Assembly: GCF_016862795.1 (NCBI RefSeq)
Contig: NZ_BONQ01000016.1
Coordinates: 1-64,000, forward strand
DNA length: 64,000 bases
Reading direction: 5' to 3'
DNA from: Dactylosporangium siamense
Lineage (GTDB): Bacteria > Actinomycetota > Actinomycetes > Mycobacteriales > Micromonosporaceae
Positions 39,991 through 47,311 of the stretch are shown one piece after another. The position numbers and the translations under genes are program-made. Each line of letters begins with the position of its first letter. The stretch's first letter is position 1. The notes below the pieces were generated by a model, which worked only from the letters and a program-made list of their open reading frames with translations, was not told the origin of the DNA and did no database searches.

Positions 39991-41694
39991 ATGACGCTGG
40001 TCTTCGTCAAGGGGCAGAACGCACCCCTGGCGGCGCAGCAGCTCAGGATCATGGTCGACGCCGCCGTCGCGGTCGACCTGTCGGCGTTGCTGCTCGCCGA
40101 GACGGGACGCGTCCGGTCCGACGGTGACTTCGTCTTCTACAACCAGCCGGCGGCGCCGGGGCTGACGTGGCTGACCGGCGGCGCCGGCGGGGCGCAACGG
40201 GTCGAGATCGACCTGTCCGCGGTCCCCGCCGACGTCGACCGGGTCATCGCGGTGATCAGCCCCGACGACCGCACGACGAAGTTCGGGTCCGGTCCCGCAC
40301 CGGTCGCCCGGCTCGTCGAGGCGACCGGCGCCGAGGTGGGGACCTTCACCATGCAGGGCCTCAGCGAGGAACGGGCCGTCATCGCCTGGGAGCTGTACCG
40401 CCGGGCCGGCGCCTGGAAGGTCCGCGCCATCGGCCAGGGCTACTCCGGTGGCCTCGCGCAGCTGATCGCGGCCCACGGCGTCGACGTCGAGCAGGAGGAG
40501 CCGGCCCCGGCGCCCGTGACGTCGTCGCCGCACTTCCCCGGCACGCCGTCGCCGCACTTCCCGGGCACCGGCGGGCCGGCGCCCGCCGCGTCGCAGCAGC
40601 CGCAGCAGCCACTGCCGGAGGTCGGCGGTCCCCTTGAGGAGCGCCAGTACCAGCAGGTGTGGTCGATCTTCCAGGACGCGGCCCGGTCCACGTCCGCGCT
40701 GCGCTCCGCCATCGGCTACGCCGAGCAGCGCCGCGACAACGAGGTCGGCGAGCTGCTCAACGACCCGCGGCTGCGCAACTCGCCGCAGACGGCCGCGGCC
40801 CGCGCGGAGGCGGACCGCCGGCACGACGAGCTCGTGCGCCGCGCCGAGGCGGACCGCCGCCGCGACGTCGACCAGCTCGTCGCCGAGCTCAGGGAGCTCT
40901 CGGCCGGCCTGCCGGCGCCGATGGCCGGCTGGGACAGCCCGCGGTGGCGGGACTGGCGCCTGCCGGCGACGATGACGGCCGGCATCCGGGTCGGTGACGT
41001 CCACGTCCCGGAGAGCCCGGAGCTGCGCATCCCGCTGCTGTTCCGGTTGCCGCTGATGCGGCCGCTGTGGATCGACACGACCGGCGCCGACAAGGCCTCC
41101 GCGCAGGCGATGGCCCGCTCGGTCGTCGTGCGCCTGCTGGCCGCGCACCCGCCGGGCCAGCTCAACGTCTCCGTCGTCGACCTCGCCGGAGGCGGTGCCG
41201 CCGGCCGCTCGTACGACCTCGGCGGTGCTCCCGGTGCCGCGCGGTCGGTGCCGGTCGCGGCGACCCCGCAGGCGCTCGGCGACATGCTGGAGCAGCTCGT
41301 CGAGCGGGTCGACCTGGTGCAGATGGCGATCCGCGCCGGTGCGATGGGATCGCCGTACGAGGACATCGACGGTGGGCGGCGGCTGCTCGTGCTGCACGAC
41401 TTCCCGTACGGCTTCGACGACAGCGCCTTCAACCGGCTGCAGTACCTGCTCCACGAGGGGCCCGAGGCGGGCGTGCACGTGCTGATGGTCGCCGACCCGC
41501 AGGACTCCTCGACGCTCGGTCCGATGGTCGGGGCGGTGTGGCGCTCGATGGCGCGTCTGCCGGTCCTGTCCGGCGACCACATGGGCGACCCTTGGGTGGG
41601 GCTGACCTGGACGTTCACGCCGGACGTGACCACGGGCAGCGCCGCCGTCGACGAGATCCTGGCCCGCCTCGCCCGTCAGGCGGACGGGCAATGA
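39991..41694 (+). CDS. TerD domain fused to a degenerate FtsK/HerA-like ATPase domain
   Basis: 567 aa with AGGAGGAAAA ribosome binding site. Residues 1-165 are a non-canonical TerD domain (VFVKGQNAPLAAQQLRIMVD; VRAIGQGYSGGLAQLIAAHG) without the DLDAS/GDDE acids. A Pro-rich linker and a charged coiled coil (about 220-300: ARAEADRRHDELVRRAEADR) follow. The C-terminal 250 residues resemble an FtsK-type motor: FRLPLMRPLWIDTTGADKAS (Walker A position, TTGADKA where FtsK has TTGSGKS), LNVSVVDLAGGG, RRLLVLHDFPYGFDD (Walker B position) and HEGPEAGVHVLMVADPQDSS. The P-loop keeps Lys but loses Gly and Ser/Thr, so nucleotide binding is doubtful. Confidence 0.85.
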   Translation: MTLVFVKGQNAPLAAQQLRIMVDAAVAVDLSALLLAETGRVRSDGDFVFYNQPAAPGLTWLTGGAGGAQRVEIDLSAVPADVDRVIAVISPDDRTTKFGSGPAPVARLVEATGAEVGTFTMQGLSEERAVIAWELYRRAGAWKVRAIGQGYSGGLAQLIAAHGVDVEQEEPAPAPVTSSPHFPGTPSPHFPGTGGPAPAASQQPQQPLPEVGGPLEERQYQQVWSIFQDAARSTSALRSAIGYAEQRRDNEVGELLNDPRLRNSPQTAAARAEADRRHDELVRRAEADRRRDVDQLVAELRELSAGLPAPMAGWDSPRWRDWRLPATMTAGIRVGDVHVPESPELRIPLLFRLPLMRPLWIDTTGADKASAQAMARSVVVRLLAAHPPGQLNVSVVDLAGGGAAGRSYDLGGAPGAARSVPVAATPQALGDMLEQLVERVDLVQMAIRAGAMGSPYEDIDGGRRLLVLHDFPYGFDDSAFNRLQYLLHEGPEAGVHVLMVADPQDSSTLGPMVGAVWRSMARLPVLSGDHMGDPWVGLTWTFTPDVTTGSAAVDEILARLARQADGQ

Positions 41695-41775
41695 TCCGGC
41701 ACTGTCAGGCACCACTTGTGCGGTGCCGCTATAAGTTGATCGCAGACGCGCTGTCGTTGTAGCCGAGGAGATCAC
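41695..41775 (+). promoter_or_regulatory. Possible internal promoter before TerD-AIM24 gene
   Basis: An 81-bp gap with TATAAG (rare in this DNA) after a GGCACC-ACTTGTGC-GGTGCC hairpin and before GAGGAG-GTG. It may be a secondary promoter or processing site; no good -35 is placed. Confidence 0.35.
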
Positions 41776-43332
41776 GTGTCTCAGACATTCACTCGGGGGC
41801 AGAAAAGCCCGATTTCGTCCTTCACCACGGGAGATGATCTGTATGTAGGCATCCAGTTGAACGCTCCCGGGATCACGTGGGACATCTCGTGCTTCGGCCT
41901 GGACGCCGACGACAAGCTCGTGGACGACAACTACTTCATCTTCTTCAACCAGCCGAAGTCGCCCGAGGGCTCGATCCAGAAGCTCGGCCCGCAGTCGGGT
42001 GACACCGACTCGTTCCGGGCGACCCTCACCTCGGTCCCGGAGAAGGTCGCGAAGCTGTCGTTCTGCGCCGCGATCGAGACGGCCGGCACCGCCAGCCAGC
42101 TGCAGTCCGGCTACCTGCGCATCGTCGCCGGCGGCCAGGAGGTCATGCGCTACGCCTTCACCGGCGCCGACTTCGGCACCGAACGGGCGATCATCATCGG
42201 CGACCTGTACCGCAAGGGCGTCTGGCGCTTCGGCGCGGTCGGCCAGGGCTTCGCCGGAGGCCTCGCGGACCTGATCCGCTCCTACGGCGGCAACGTCGAC
42301 GACGAGCCCGCCCCCGCGCCGGCCGGTCCCGCCCCCGGCTTCGCGCCGCCGCCCGGCGGGCCGCCGCCACAGCAGGGCTTCGCACCGCCCCCGCCGCCGC
42401 CGACCCAGCAGTTCGCGCCGCCGCCGCCTCCGCCGCAGCAGTTCGCGCCTCCGCCGCAGCAGCCTGGGTACCCGCCGCAGGGTCAGCCCGGATTCGCGCC
42501 GCAGGGCCAGCCCGGGTATCCGCCGCAGGGCCAGCCGGGTCAGCAGCCTGGTTACCCGCCGCAGGGCCAGCCCGGGTACCCGCCGCAGGGTCAGCCGGGT
42601 CAGCAGCCTGGTTACCCGCCGCAGGGTCAGCCCGGCTACCCGGGTGAGCCGCTGCCGTCGCAGGCCGAGCGGGTGCAGCCCGGCGTCATGCACAGCATCC
42701 AGAAGTACCGGGAGGCGCCGACCACCGGCCGCTGGACGAAGCAGAACAGCAAGCTGGTCAAGGTGACCCTCGGCCCGGACGCGCACGCGCGGCGCGGGTC
42801 CATGGTCGCCTACCAGGGCAACGTCGAGTTCGAGTACAAGGGCTCCGGCGGCCTGAAGGCGATGTTCGAGGGCGCGATGACCGGCCAGGGCCTCAAGCTC
42901 ATGACGCTGAAGGGCCAGGGCGAGGTGTTCCTCGCCGAGAACGCCAGCGACCTGCACGTCGTCGAGCTGCAGGGCCAGGCGCTGTGCATCAACGCCAACA
43001 ACGTGCTCGCCTTCGACGCGAGCCTGCAGACCGAGGTCAAGCGGATCGAGAGTCCGGGCATCCCCGGCGGCGGCATGTTCCACCTGGAGGTCAGGGGACA
43101 GGGCACCGTGATCGTCATGACCAAGGGCACGCCGGTCACGCTGCAGTGCCAGGGTCCGACGTTCGGTGACATGAACGCCGTGGTCGCCTGGACCGCGGGC
43201 ATGCGGGTCGCGGTGTCGACGCAGGTCAGGGTGTCCCGGCAGATCTACGCCGGGGCCAGCGGCGAGTCCGTCGCGCTCCAGTTCATGGGAATGCAGGGCC
43301 ACTTCGTCGTGGTCCAGCCCTACGAGGTCTGA
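41776..43332 (+). CDS. TerD-AIM24 fusion protein
   Basis: 518 aa from GTG 41776 (GAGGAG upstream). Residues 1-175 are a divergent TerD domain (TFTRGQKSPISSFTTGDDLY; FIFFNQPKSPEGSIQKLGPQ; FGAVGQGFAGGLADLIRSYG) with only partly retained acidic residues. The linker (about 178-295) is a Pro/Gln/Tyr/Gly repeat, QPGYPPQG in many copies. Residues about 300-518 are an AIM24/TIGR00266 domain (NSKLVKVTLGPDAHARRGSM, VAYQGNVEFEYKG, GQGEVFLAENASDLHVVELQ, SGESVALQFMGMQGHFVVVQ). AIM24 relatives are membrane-associated beta-rich proteins of unknown biochemical function. The fusion joins the Ter and AIM24 genes functionally. Confidence 0.93.
   Translation: MSQTFTRGQKSPISSFTTGDDLYVGIQLNAPGITWDISCFGLDADDKLVDDNYFIFFNQPKSPEGSIQKLGPQSGDTDSFRATLTSVPEKVAKLSFCAAIETAGTASQLQSGYLRIVAGGQEVMRYAFTGADFGTERAIIIGDLYRKGVWRFGAVGQGFAGGLADLIRSYGGNVDDEPAPAPAGPAPGFAPPPGGPPPQQGFAPPPPPPTQQFAPPPPPPQQFAPPPQQPGYPPQGQPGFAPQGQPGYPPQGQPGQQPGYPPQGQPGYPPQGQPGQQPGYPPQGQPGYPGEPLPSQAERVQPGVMHSIQKYREAPTTGRWTKQNSKLVKVTLGPDAHARRGSMVAYQGNVEFEYKGSGGLKAMFEGAMTGQGLKLMTLKGQGEVFLAENASDLHVVELQGQALCINANNVLAFDASLQTEVKRIESPGIPGGGMFHLEVRGQGTVIVMTKGTPVTLQCQGPTFGDMNAVVAWTAGMRVAVSTQVRVSRQIYAGASGESVALQFMGMQGHFVVVQPYEV
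42440..42650 (+). repeat. In-frame QPGYPPQG repeat tract
   Basis: Tandem 24-bp units (with 12-bp QPGQ spacers) encode QPGYPPQG/QPGYPPQGQPGQ in the linker of the TerD-AIM24 protein. Synonymous differences (GGGTATCC, GGTTACCC, GGGTACCC) show moderate age. Confidence 0.85.
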
Positions 43333-43343
43333 AAGGGGACGCT

Positions 43344-44021
43344 GTGCAGAGTCCGCTGCTCCAACACTATGGCCAGACGCAGGTCCGGGACCGGATGAGC
43401 CTTCACGGCAGCAAGATCGCCAAGGTCATCATGGGGCCGGGCCAGGACCTGATGGCCCGCACCGGTTCGATGATCGCCTACGAGGGCCTGATCGACTTCA
43501 ACCCGAACCCGCCGCAGCTCGGCCAGATGGCCCGGTCCTGGGCGACCGGCGAGGGCGTGCCGCTGATGACCGCGACCGGCCAGGGCGAGCTCTACCTCGC
43601 CGACTACGGCAAGGAGGTCATCGTCGTGCAGCTCGCCGGCGAGGGCCTGTCCGTCAACGGCAAGAACATCCTCGCCTTCGACTCCACCCTCCAGTGGACC
43701 ATCGAGCGGGTCAAGGGCGTCAGCATGCTGTCCGGCATGGGTATGTTCAACGTGGTCATCCGCGGCAACGGCTGGGTCGCGCTGACCAGCAAGGGCACGC
43801 CCGTGGTCCTCGACACGCGCGAGGCACCGACCTATGTGGACACCGACGCGCTGGTCGGCTTCACCGACGGGTTGAGCATCAGCCCCAAGCGCACCGCCCG
43901 CTTCGGCAACCTCATCGGCCGCGGCTCCGGCGAGTCGTTCCAGCTCGGTTTCTCCGGGCAGGGTTTCGTGATCGTCCAGCCGAGCGAGGACGCGCGTCCC
44001 GCGTTCGCGGTCCGGGGCTGA
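43344..44021 (+). CDS. AIM24 family protein (paralogue 1)
   Basis: 225 aa from GTG 43344 with AAAGGGG, 11 bp after the fusion gene. Single AIM24 domain: MSLHGSKIAKVIMGPGQDLM, ARTGSMIAYEGLIDFNP, GQGELYLADYGKEVIVVQLA, GEGLSVNGKNILAFDSTLQW and GESFQLGFSGQGFVIVQPSE. No signal peptide or membrane helix. The repeated 'G-MVAY-G' and 'FVVVQP' ends align with the two other AIM24 domains in the cluster, indicating local triplication. Likely part of a membrane-linked scaffold with the TerD proteins (inference). Confidence 0.93.
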   Translation: MQSPLLQHYGQTQVRDRMSLHGSKIAKVIMGPGQDLMARTGSMIAYEGLIDFNPNPPQLGQMARSWATGEGVPLMTATGQGELYLADYGKEVIVVQLAGEGLSVNGKNILAFDSTLQWTIERVKGVSMLSGMGMFNVVIRGNGWVALTSKGTPVVLDTREAPTYVDTDALVGFTDGLSISPKRTARFGNLIGRGSGESFQLGFSGQGFVIVQPSEDARPAFAVRG

Positions 44022-44031
44022 GGAGACAGAC

Positions 44032-44799
44032 ATGTACCAGAGCTCATTGCTGGCCAACCAGGAAGTGCAGAGCACCGAGCGGTTCGCCCTGCAGAACGGC
44101 AAGATGCTGAAGGCCACCCTCGGGCAGGCCACCGGCATGCGCGAGTTCTTCGCCCGCAAGGGTGCCATGGTCGCCTACCAGGGCGGCGTCAACTTCGACT
44201 CGCAGTATCAGGGCTGGGGCTCGCACGTCGCGCGGCACTTCACCGGTGAGGGCCTGAACCTGATGAAGGTCCACGGCAGCGGCACGGTGTTCCTGGCCAA
44301 CCAGGCCCAGGACATCCACATCCTGGACCTCACCGGCGACGGCCTCACCGTCGACGGCAACAACATCCTCGCCTTCGAGACCCAGCTGCGCTGGGACATC
44401 GTCCGCATCGACTCGCAGGTCCAGATCGCCGGTGCCGGCGGCTACAACATCGACATCGGCGGCCGCGGCAAGGTCGCCGTCACCACCACCGGCGCGCCGC
44501 TGGTCATGCGGGTCACCCCCAACAACTACTACTTCGCCGACGCCGACGCGGTCATCGCCTGGTCCTCGAGCCTGCAGGTCAGCATGCAGGCGGCGGTCAC
44601 GTCCTCGTCGGTCTGGCGCCCGCGCGGCAACACCGGCGAGAGCTGGCAGATGCAGTTCACCGGTGAGGGCTTCGTGGTGGTCCAGCCGGCCGAGCTCGTC
44701 CCGCCGTACGACGCCCTCGCCGGCACCAACCTCGCCGGTCGCTTCGGCCTCGGCCAGCAGGGCGGCATGCAGGGCAACAACTTCTTCGGCGGTCGCTGA
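44032..44799 (+). CDS. AIM24 family protein (paralogue 2)
   Basis: 255 aa with GAGGAG upstream, 10 bp after the previous gene. AIM24 domain: MLKATLGQATGMREFFARKG, AMVAYQGGVNFDSQYQG, GSGTVFLANQAQDIHILDLT, GDGLTVDGNNILAFETQLRW and SWQMQFTGEGFVVVQPAELV, with a Gly/Gln-rich tail (GRFGLGQQGGMQGNNFFGGR). Last gene of the Ter operon, followed by an intrinsic terminator at 44817-44854. Confidence 0.93.
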   Translation: MYQSSLLANQEVQSTERFALQNGKMLKATLGQATGMREFFARKGAMVAYQGGVNFDSQYQGWGSHVARHFTGEGLNLMKVHGSGTVFLANQAQDIHILDLTGDGLTVDGNNILAFETQLRWDIVRIDSQVQIAGAGGYNIDIGGRGKVAVTTTGAPLVMRVTPNNYYFADADAVIAWSSSLQVSMQAAVTSSSVWRPRGNTGESWQMQFTGEGFVVVQPAELVPPYDALAGTNLAGRFGLGQQGGMQGNNFFGGR

Positions 44800-44816
44800 C
44801 CGCAGGTGTCATCCGG

Positions 44817-44854
44817 GGTCCCGGGCAGCGTTGCTCTCGCTGTCCGGGACCTTT
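44817..44854 (+). terminator. Intrinsic terminator of the Ter/AIM24 operon
   Basis: GGTCCCGGGCAGCG (44817-44830) pairs with CGCTGTCCGGGACC (44838-44851), with one G-T wobble, around TTGCTCT, and is followed by TTT. One of the few stems in the window with a T-tract. Confidence 0.85.
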
Positions 44855-44945
44855 CCATTCGGTGCTACAACACCGCCTTCAGCCAAAGAACGAAAACCAT
44901 CGATCACTGGACCGGTCGGTACCAGCGCTCCGGAACGGAAATCTT

Positions 44946-44999
44946 GAACTACCTGGTTGATTGGTGACCGCGGGCGGCCACCAATCAACCAGGTAGTTC
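44946..44999. repeat. 21-bp perfect inverted repeat (TACCTGGTTGAT family)
   Basis: Arms 44946-44966 and 44979-44999 are exactly complementary; an inner CCG/CGG adds three more pairs. The core TACCTGGTTGAT is shared with the hairpin at 279-334. It ends 7 bp before the stop of the minus-strand LacI gene and so probably terminates that gene. Confidence 0.85.
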
Positions 45000-45006
45000 G
45001 GAATCC

Positions 45007-46053
45007 CTACGCGGACCGCACACCACCGGGCCCGGCGATCTCGCCGGAGCCCCGGACGATCAGGCGCGTGTCGACGAGATGGGTGGTGGGCTCCCAGTCC
45101 TCCCCGTCGAGGCGGCGGAACAGCAGGTCCGCGGCGACCCGGCCCATCCGGTACGGGTCCTGCGACACGACGGTGACGGCCGGCTCCAGCAGGTCCGCGA
45201 GGGGGAAGTCGTCGAAGCCGGCGATCGCGACCCGGTGCTGCAGCCCGCGTGAGCGCAGCGCGCGGATCGCGCCGATGGTGATGAGGTTCTGCGCGCTGAA
45301 GCACGCCGTCGGCGCGGAGGGGCCGTCCAGCAGCGCGCCGAAGGCGGTCGCGGCGGCCTCCGAGGTGTGCAGGTCGTGCACGACGTGCACGGGCCGGATG
45401 CCGTGGTCGCTCAGGGCCTCCTTGTAGCCCTGGAAGCGGCGCCGGGCGGTGGCGATGGTGCGCAGGTCGCCGAGGTACGCGATGTCGCGGTGGCCGTGGG
45501 CGACGAGGTGGCGCACGGCGTCGGCGGCGCCGGTCTCGTTGTCGACGAGGACCGCGTCGGCGTGCAGGCCGACGGGTGGGCGGTCGACGAAGACGAGCGG
45601 GGTGCCGCCGACCACCTCGCGGGTCAGGTACGCCTGGTTGTCGCTGGCCGGCACGATCAGCATCGCGTCGGCCTGGCGCATCGCGAACGCGCGGACGAGG
45701 GCGCGCTCCCGGTCGGGGTCCTCCTCGACGCTGCCGGCGAACACCATCACGTCGCGGGCGTGGGCGACGTCCTCGAGGGCGCGGTACAGGGCCGAGGAGA
45801 ACGGGTTGGACACGTCCTCGAGCACGGCGGCGATGGCGGCGGTGCGGCCGCCCGCGCGGCGCAGGCTGCTGGCGGTGATGTTGGGCCGGTACTCCAGCTG
45901 CCGGATCGCGCGTTCGACGGCGCCGGCCTTCGACGGGCTGACCCCGGGCTCGCCGTTGACGACGCGGGAGACGGTCTTCGGGCTGACCCCCGCCAGCTGC
46001 GCCACGTCGCGCAGGGTCGGGCGGGCACGGGCGACCTGGGCGGCACTGTCCAC
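45007..46053 (-). CDS. LacI family transcriptional regulator of the fructose-type operon
   Basis: 348 aa from GTG 46053 with GAGGGAG upstream. The HTH is PTLRDVAQLAGVSPKTVSRV followed by VNGEPGVS and the hinge helix YRPNITASSLRRAGGRT. The periplasmic-binding-like ligand domain follows (IAAVLEDVSNPFSSALYRAL, PLVFVDRPPV, DNETGAADAVRHLVAHGHRD, AIAGFDDFPLADLLEP). It lies divergent from the ABC transporter operon over a 193-bp region with two copies of the TTGACA-TGTCAA operator, one near each gene. It should therefore repress both itself and the operon until the imported sugar or its phosphate binds. Confidence 0.93.
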   Translation of the reverse strand: MDSAAQVARARPTLRDVAQLAGVSPKTVSRVVNGEPGVSPSKAGAVERAIRQLEYRPNITASSLRRAGGRTAAIAAVLEDVSNPFSSALYRALEDVAHARDVMVFAGSVEEDPDRERALVRAFAMRQADAMLIVPASDNQAYLTREVVGGTPLVFVDRPPVGLHADAVLVDNETGAADAVRHLVAHGHRDIAYLGDLRTIATARRRFQGYKEALSDHGIRPVHVVHDLHTSEAAATAFGALLDGPSAPTACFSAQNLITIGAIRALRSRGLQHRVAIAGFDDFPLADLLEPAVTVVSQDPYRMGRVAADLLFRRLDGEDWEPTTHLVDTRLIVRGSGEIAGPGGVRSA

Positions 46054-46123
46054 GGCACTCCCTCGCGAAGATCGGCATCCACATTATCGCCAGGCCCGCC
46101 CAGTCTCCCCGAACCGGCCCGAT

Positions 46124-46139
46124 TTGACAACGATGTCAA
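46124..46139. promoter_or_regulatory. LacI operator O1
   Basis: TTGACAACGATGTCAA, an inverted repeat (TTGACA...TGTCAA) that is the exact reverse complement of O2. It lies 71 bp upstream of the regulator's GTG. Confidence 0.85.
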
Positions 46140-46211
46140 GAGTGCGGCCACGAATCCCAAGAGCACTTCCTAGGCAACATTGACAATCATGATGAGGCGG
46201 GTTGACACTCC

Positions 46212-46227
46212 TTGACATCGTTGTCAA
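46212..46227. promoter_or_regulatory. LacI operator O2
   Basis: TTGACATCGTTGTCAA, 20 bp before the start of the binding-protein gene. It overlaps the expected promoter; its TTGACA could itself be a -35. Center-to-center distance to O1 is 88 bp, which would allow looping. Confidence 0.88.
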
Positions 46228-46246
46228 ACGAGTCTGAGGAGTTGAC

Positions 46247-47311
46247 ATGATCGAACGCAACCGAACGGCGGCGGGGTTGCTCGCTGCCGCGATGGTGGCC
46301 GGTGGGCTCACCGCCGCGTGCGGTGACGACAGCGGCAGCGACCAGGTGTCGGTCGCGCTGATCACGAAGAACTCGACCAACCCGTTCTTCGTCACGATGC
46401 AGGACGGCGCGAAGCAGGCCGCGACGGCCGAGGGCGTCAAGCTGACCATCGCCGCCGGCAAGGCCGACGGCGACGAGGCGGGCCAGGTGCAGGCGATCGA
46501 GGACGCCATCGCCCGCGGCGACAAGGGCATCCTCATCACCCCCAACGGGCCGGGCGTCAACCCGGCGATCAAGAAGGCCCGCGACGCCGGGCTCTACGTC
46601 ATCGCCCTGGACACCCCGCCGGACCCGGCGAACACCGTGGACATCACGTTCGCCACCGACAACTTCAAGGCCGGTGAGCTCATCGGCAAGTGGACCGCCA
46701 CCCAGCTGGCCGGCAAGCCCGCCACGATCGCCATGCTCGACCTGTTCACCGACAAGATCGTGTCCGTGGACTACAACCGGGACCAGGGCTTCCTGACCGG
46801 CATGGGGATCGACGCCAAGGACAAGAAGCGCAACGGTGACGAGGCGAAGACCGGCAGCTACTCCGGCGGCACCTACAGCATCGTGTGCAACGAGCCGACC
46901 AACGGCGCCGAGGACGGCGGCCGCACCGCGATGGAGCGGTGCCTGACGAAGAACCCGGCGGTCAACGTCGTCTACACGATCAACGAACCGGCCGCGGTCG
47001 GCGCGCAGAAGGCGCTCAAGGCCGCCGGCACCAAGGACGTGCTCGTCGTGTCGATCGACGGCGGCTGCGACGGCGTCAAGCAGGTCAAGGACGGGCTCAT
47101 CAACGCCACCTCCCAGCAGTACCCGCTGAAGATGGCCGAGCTCGGCATCAAGGCCGTCAAGCAGATCGCGACCGGCGGCGAGAAGCCGAAGACCAGCGGG
47201 GGCCTCGACTTCTTCGACACCGGCGTGACCCTGGTGACCGACAAACCGGCCGCCGGTGTGGAGAGCATCGACAGCACCGAGGGCGCGAACCGGTGCTGGG
47301 GCAAGTCGTGA
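46247..47311 (+). CDS. frcB: Sugar ABC transporter substrate-binding lipoprotein (fructose type)
   Basis: 354 aa with GAGGAG upstream. Lipoprotein signal RTAAGLLAAAMVAGGLTAAC with the lipid Cys at 25. Periplasmic-binding fold of the ribose/fructose class: SVALITKNSTNPFFVTMQDG, ITPNGPGVNPAIKKARDAGL, VIALDTPPDPANTVDITFAT, TINEPAAVGAQKALKAAGTK and VSIDGGCDGVKQV. First gene of a four-gene operon whose order (binding protein, permease, single-domain ATPase, PfkB kinase) matches frcBCAK of Sinorhizobium. Fructose is thus the best guess for substrate. Controlled by O2. Confidence 0.88.
   Translation: MIERNRTAAGLLAAAMVAGGLTAACGDDSGSDQVSVALITKNSTNPFFVTMQDGAKQAATAEGVKLTIAAGKADGDEAGQVQAIEDAIARGDKGILITPNGPGVNPAIKKARDAGLYVIALDTPPDPANTVDITFATDNFKAGELIGKWTATQLAGKPATIAMLDLFTDKIVSVDYNRDQGFLTGMGIDAKDKKRNGDEAKTGSYSGGTYSIVCNEPTNGAEDGGRTAMERCLTKNPAVNVVYTINEPAAVGAQKALKAAGTKDVLVVSIDGGCDGVKQVKDGLINATSQQYPLKMAELGIKAVKQIATGGEKPKTSGGLDFFDTGVTLVTDKPAAGVESIDSTEGANRCWGKS

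Noticed and set aside
39988-43302. 1104-codon minus-strand open frame across the TerD genes
   Set aside because: It lies opposite three well-supported TerD-containing genes and consists of low-complexity Arg/Leu/Gly runs mirroring their Pro/Gln linkers.
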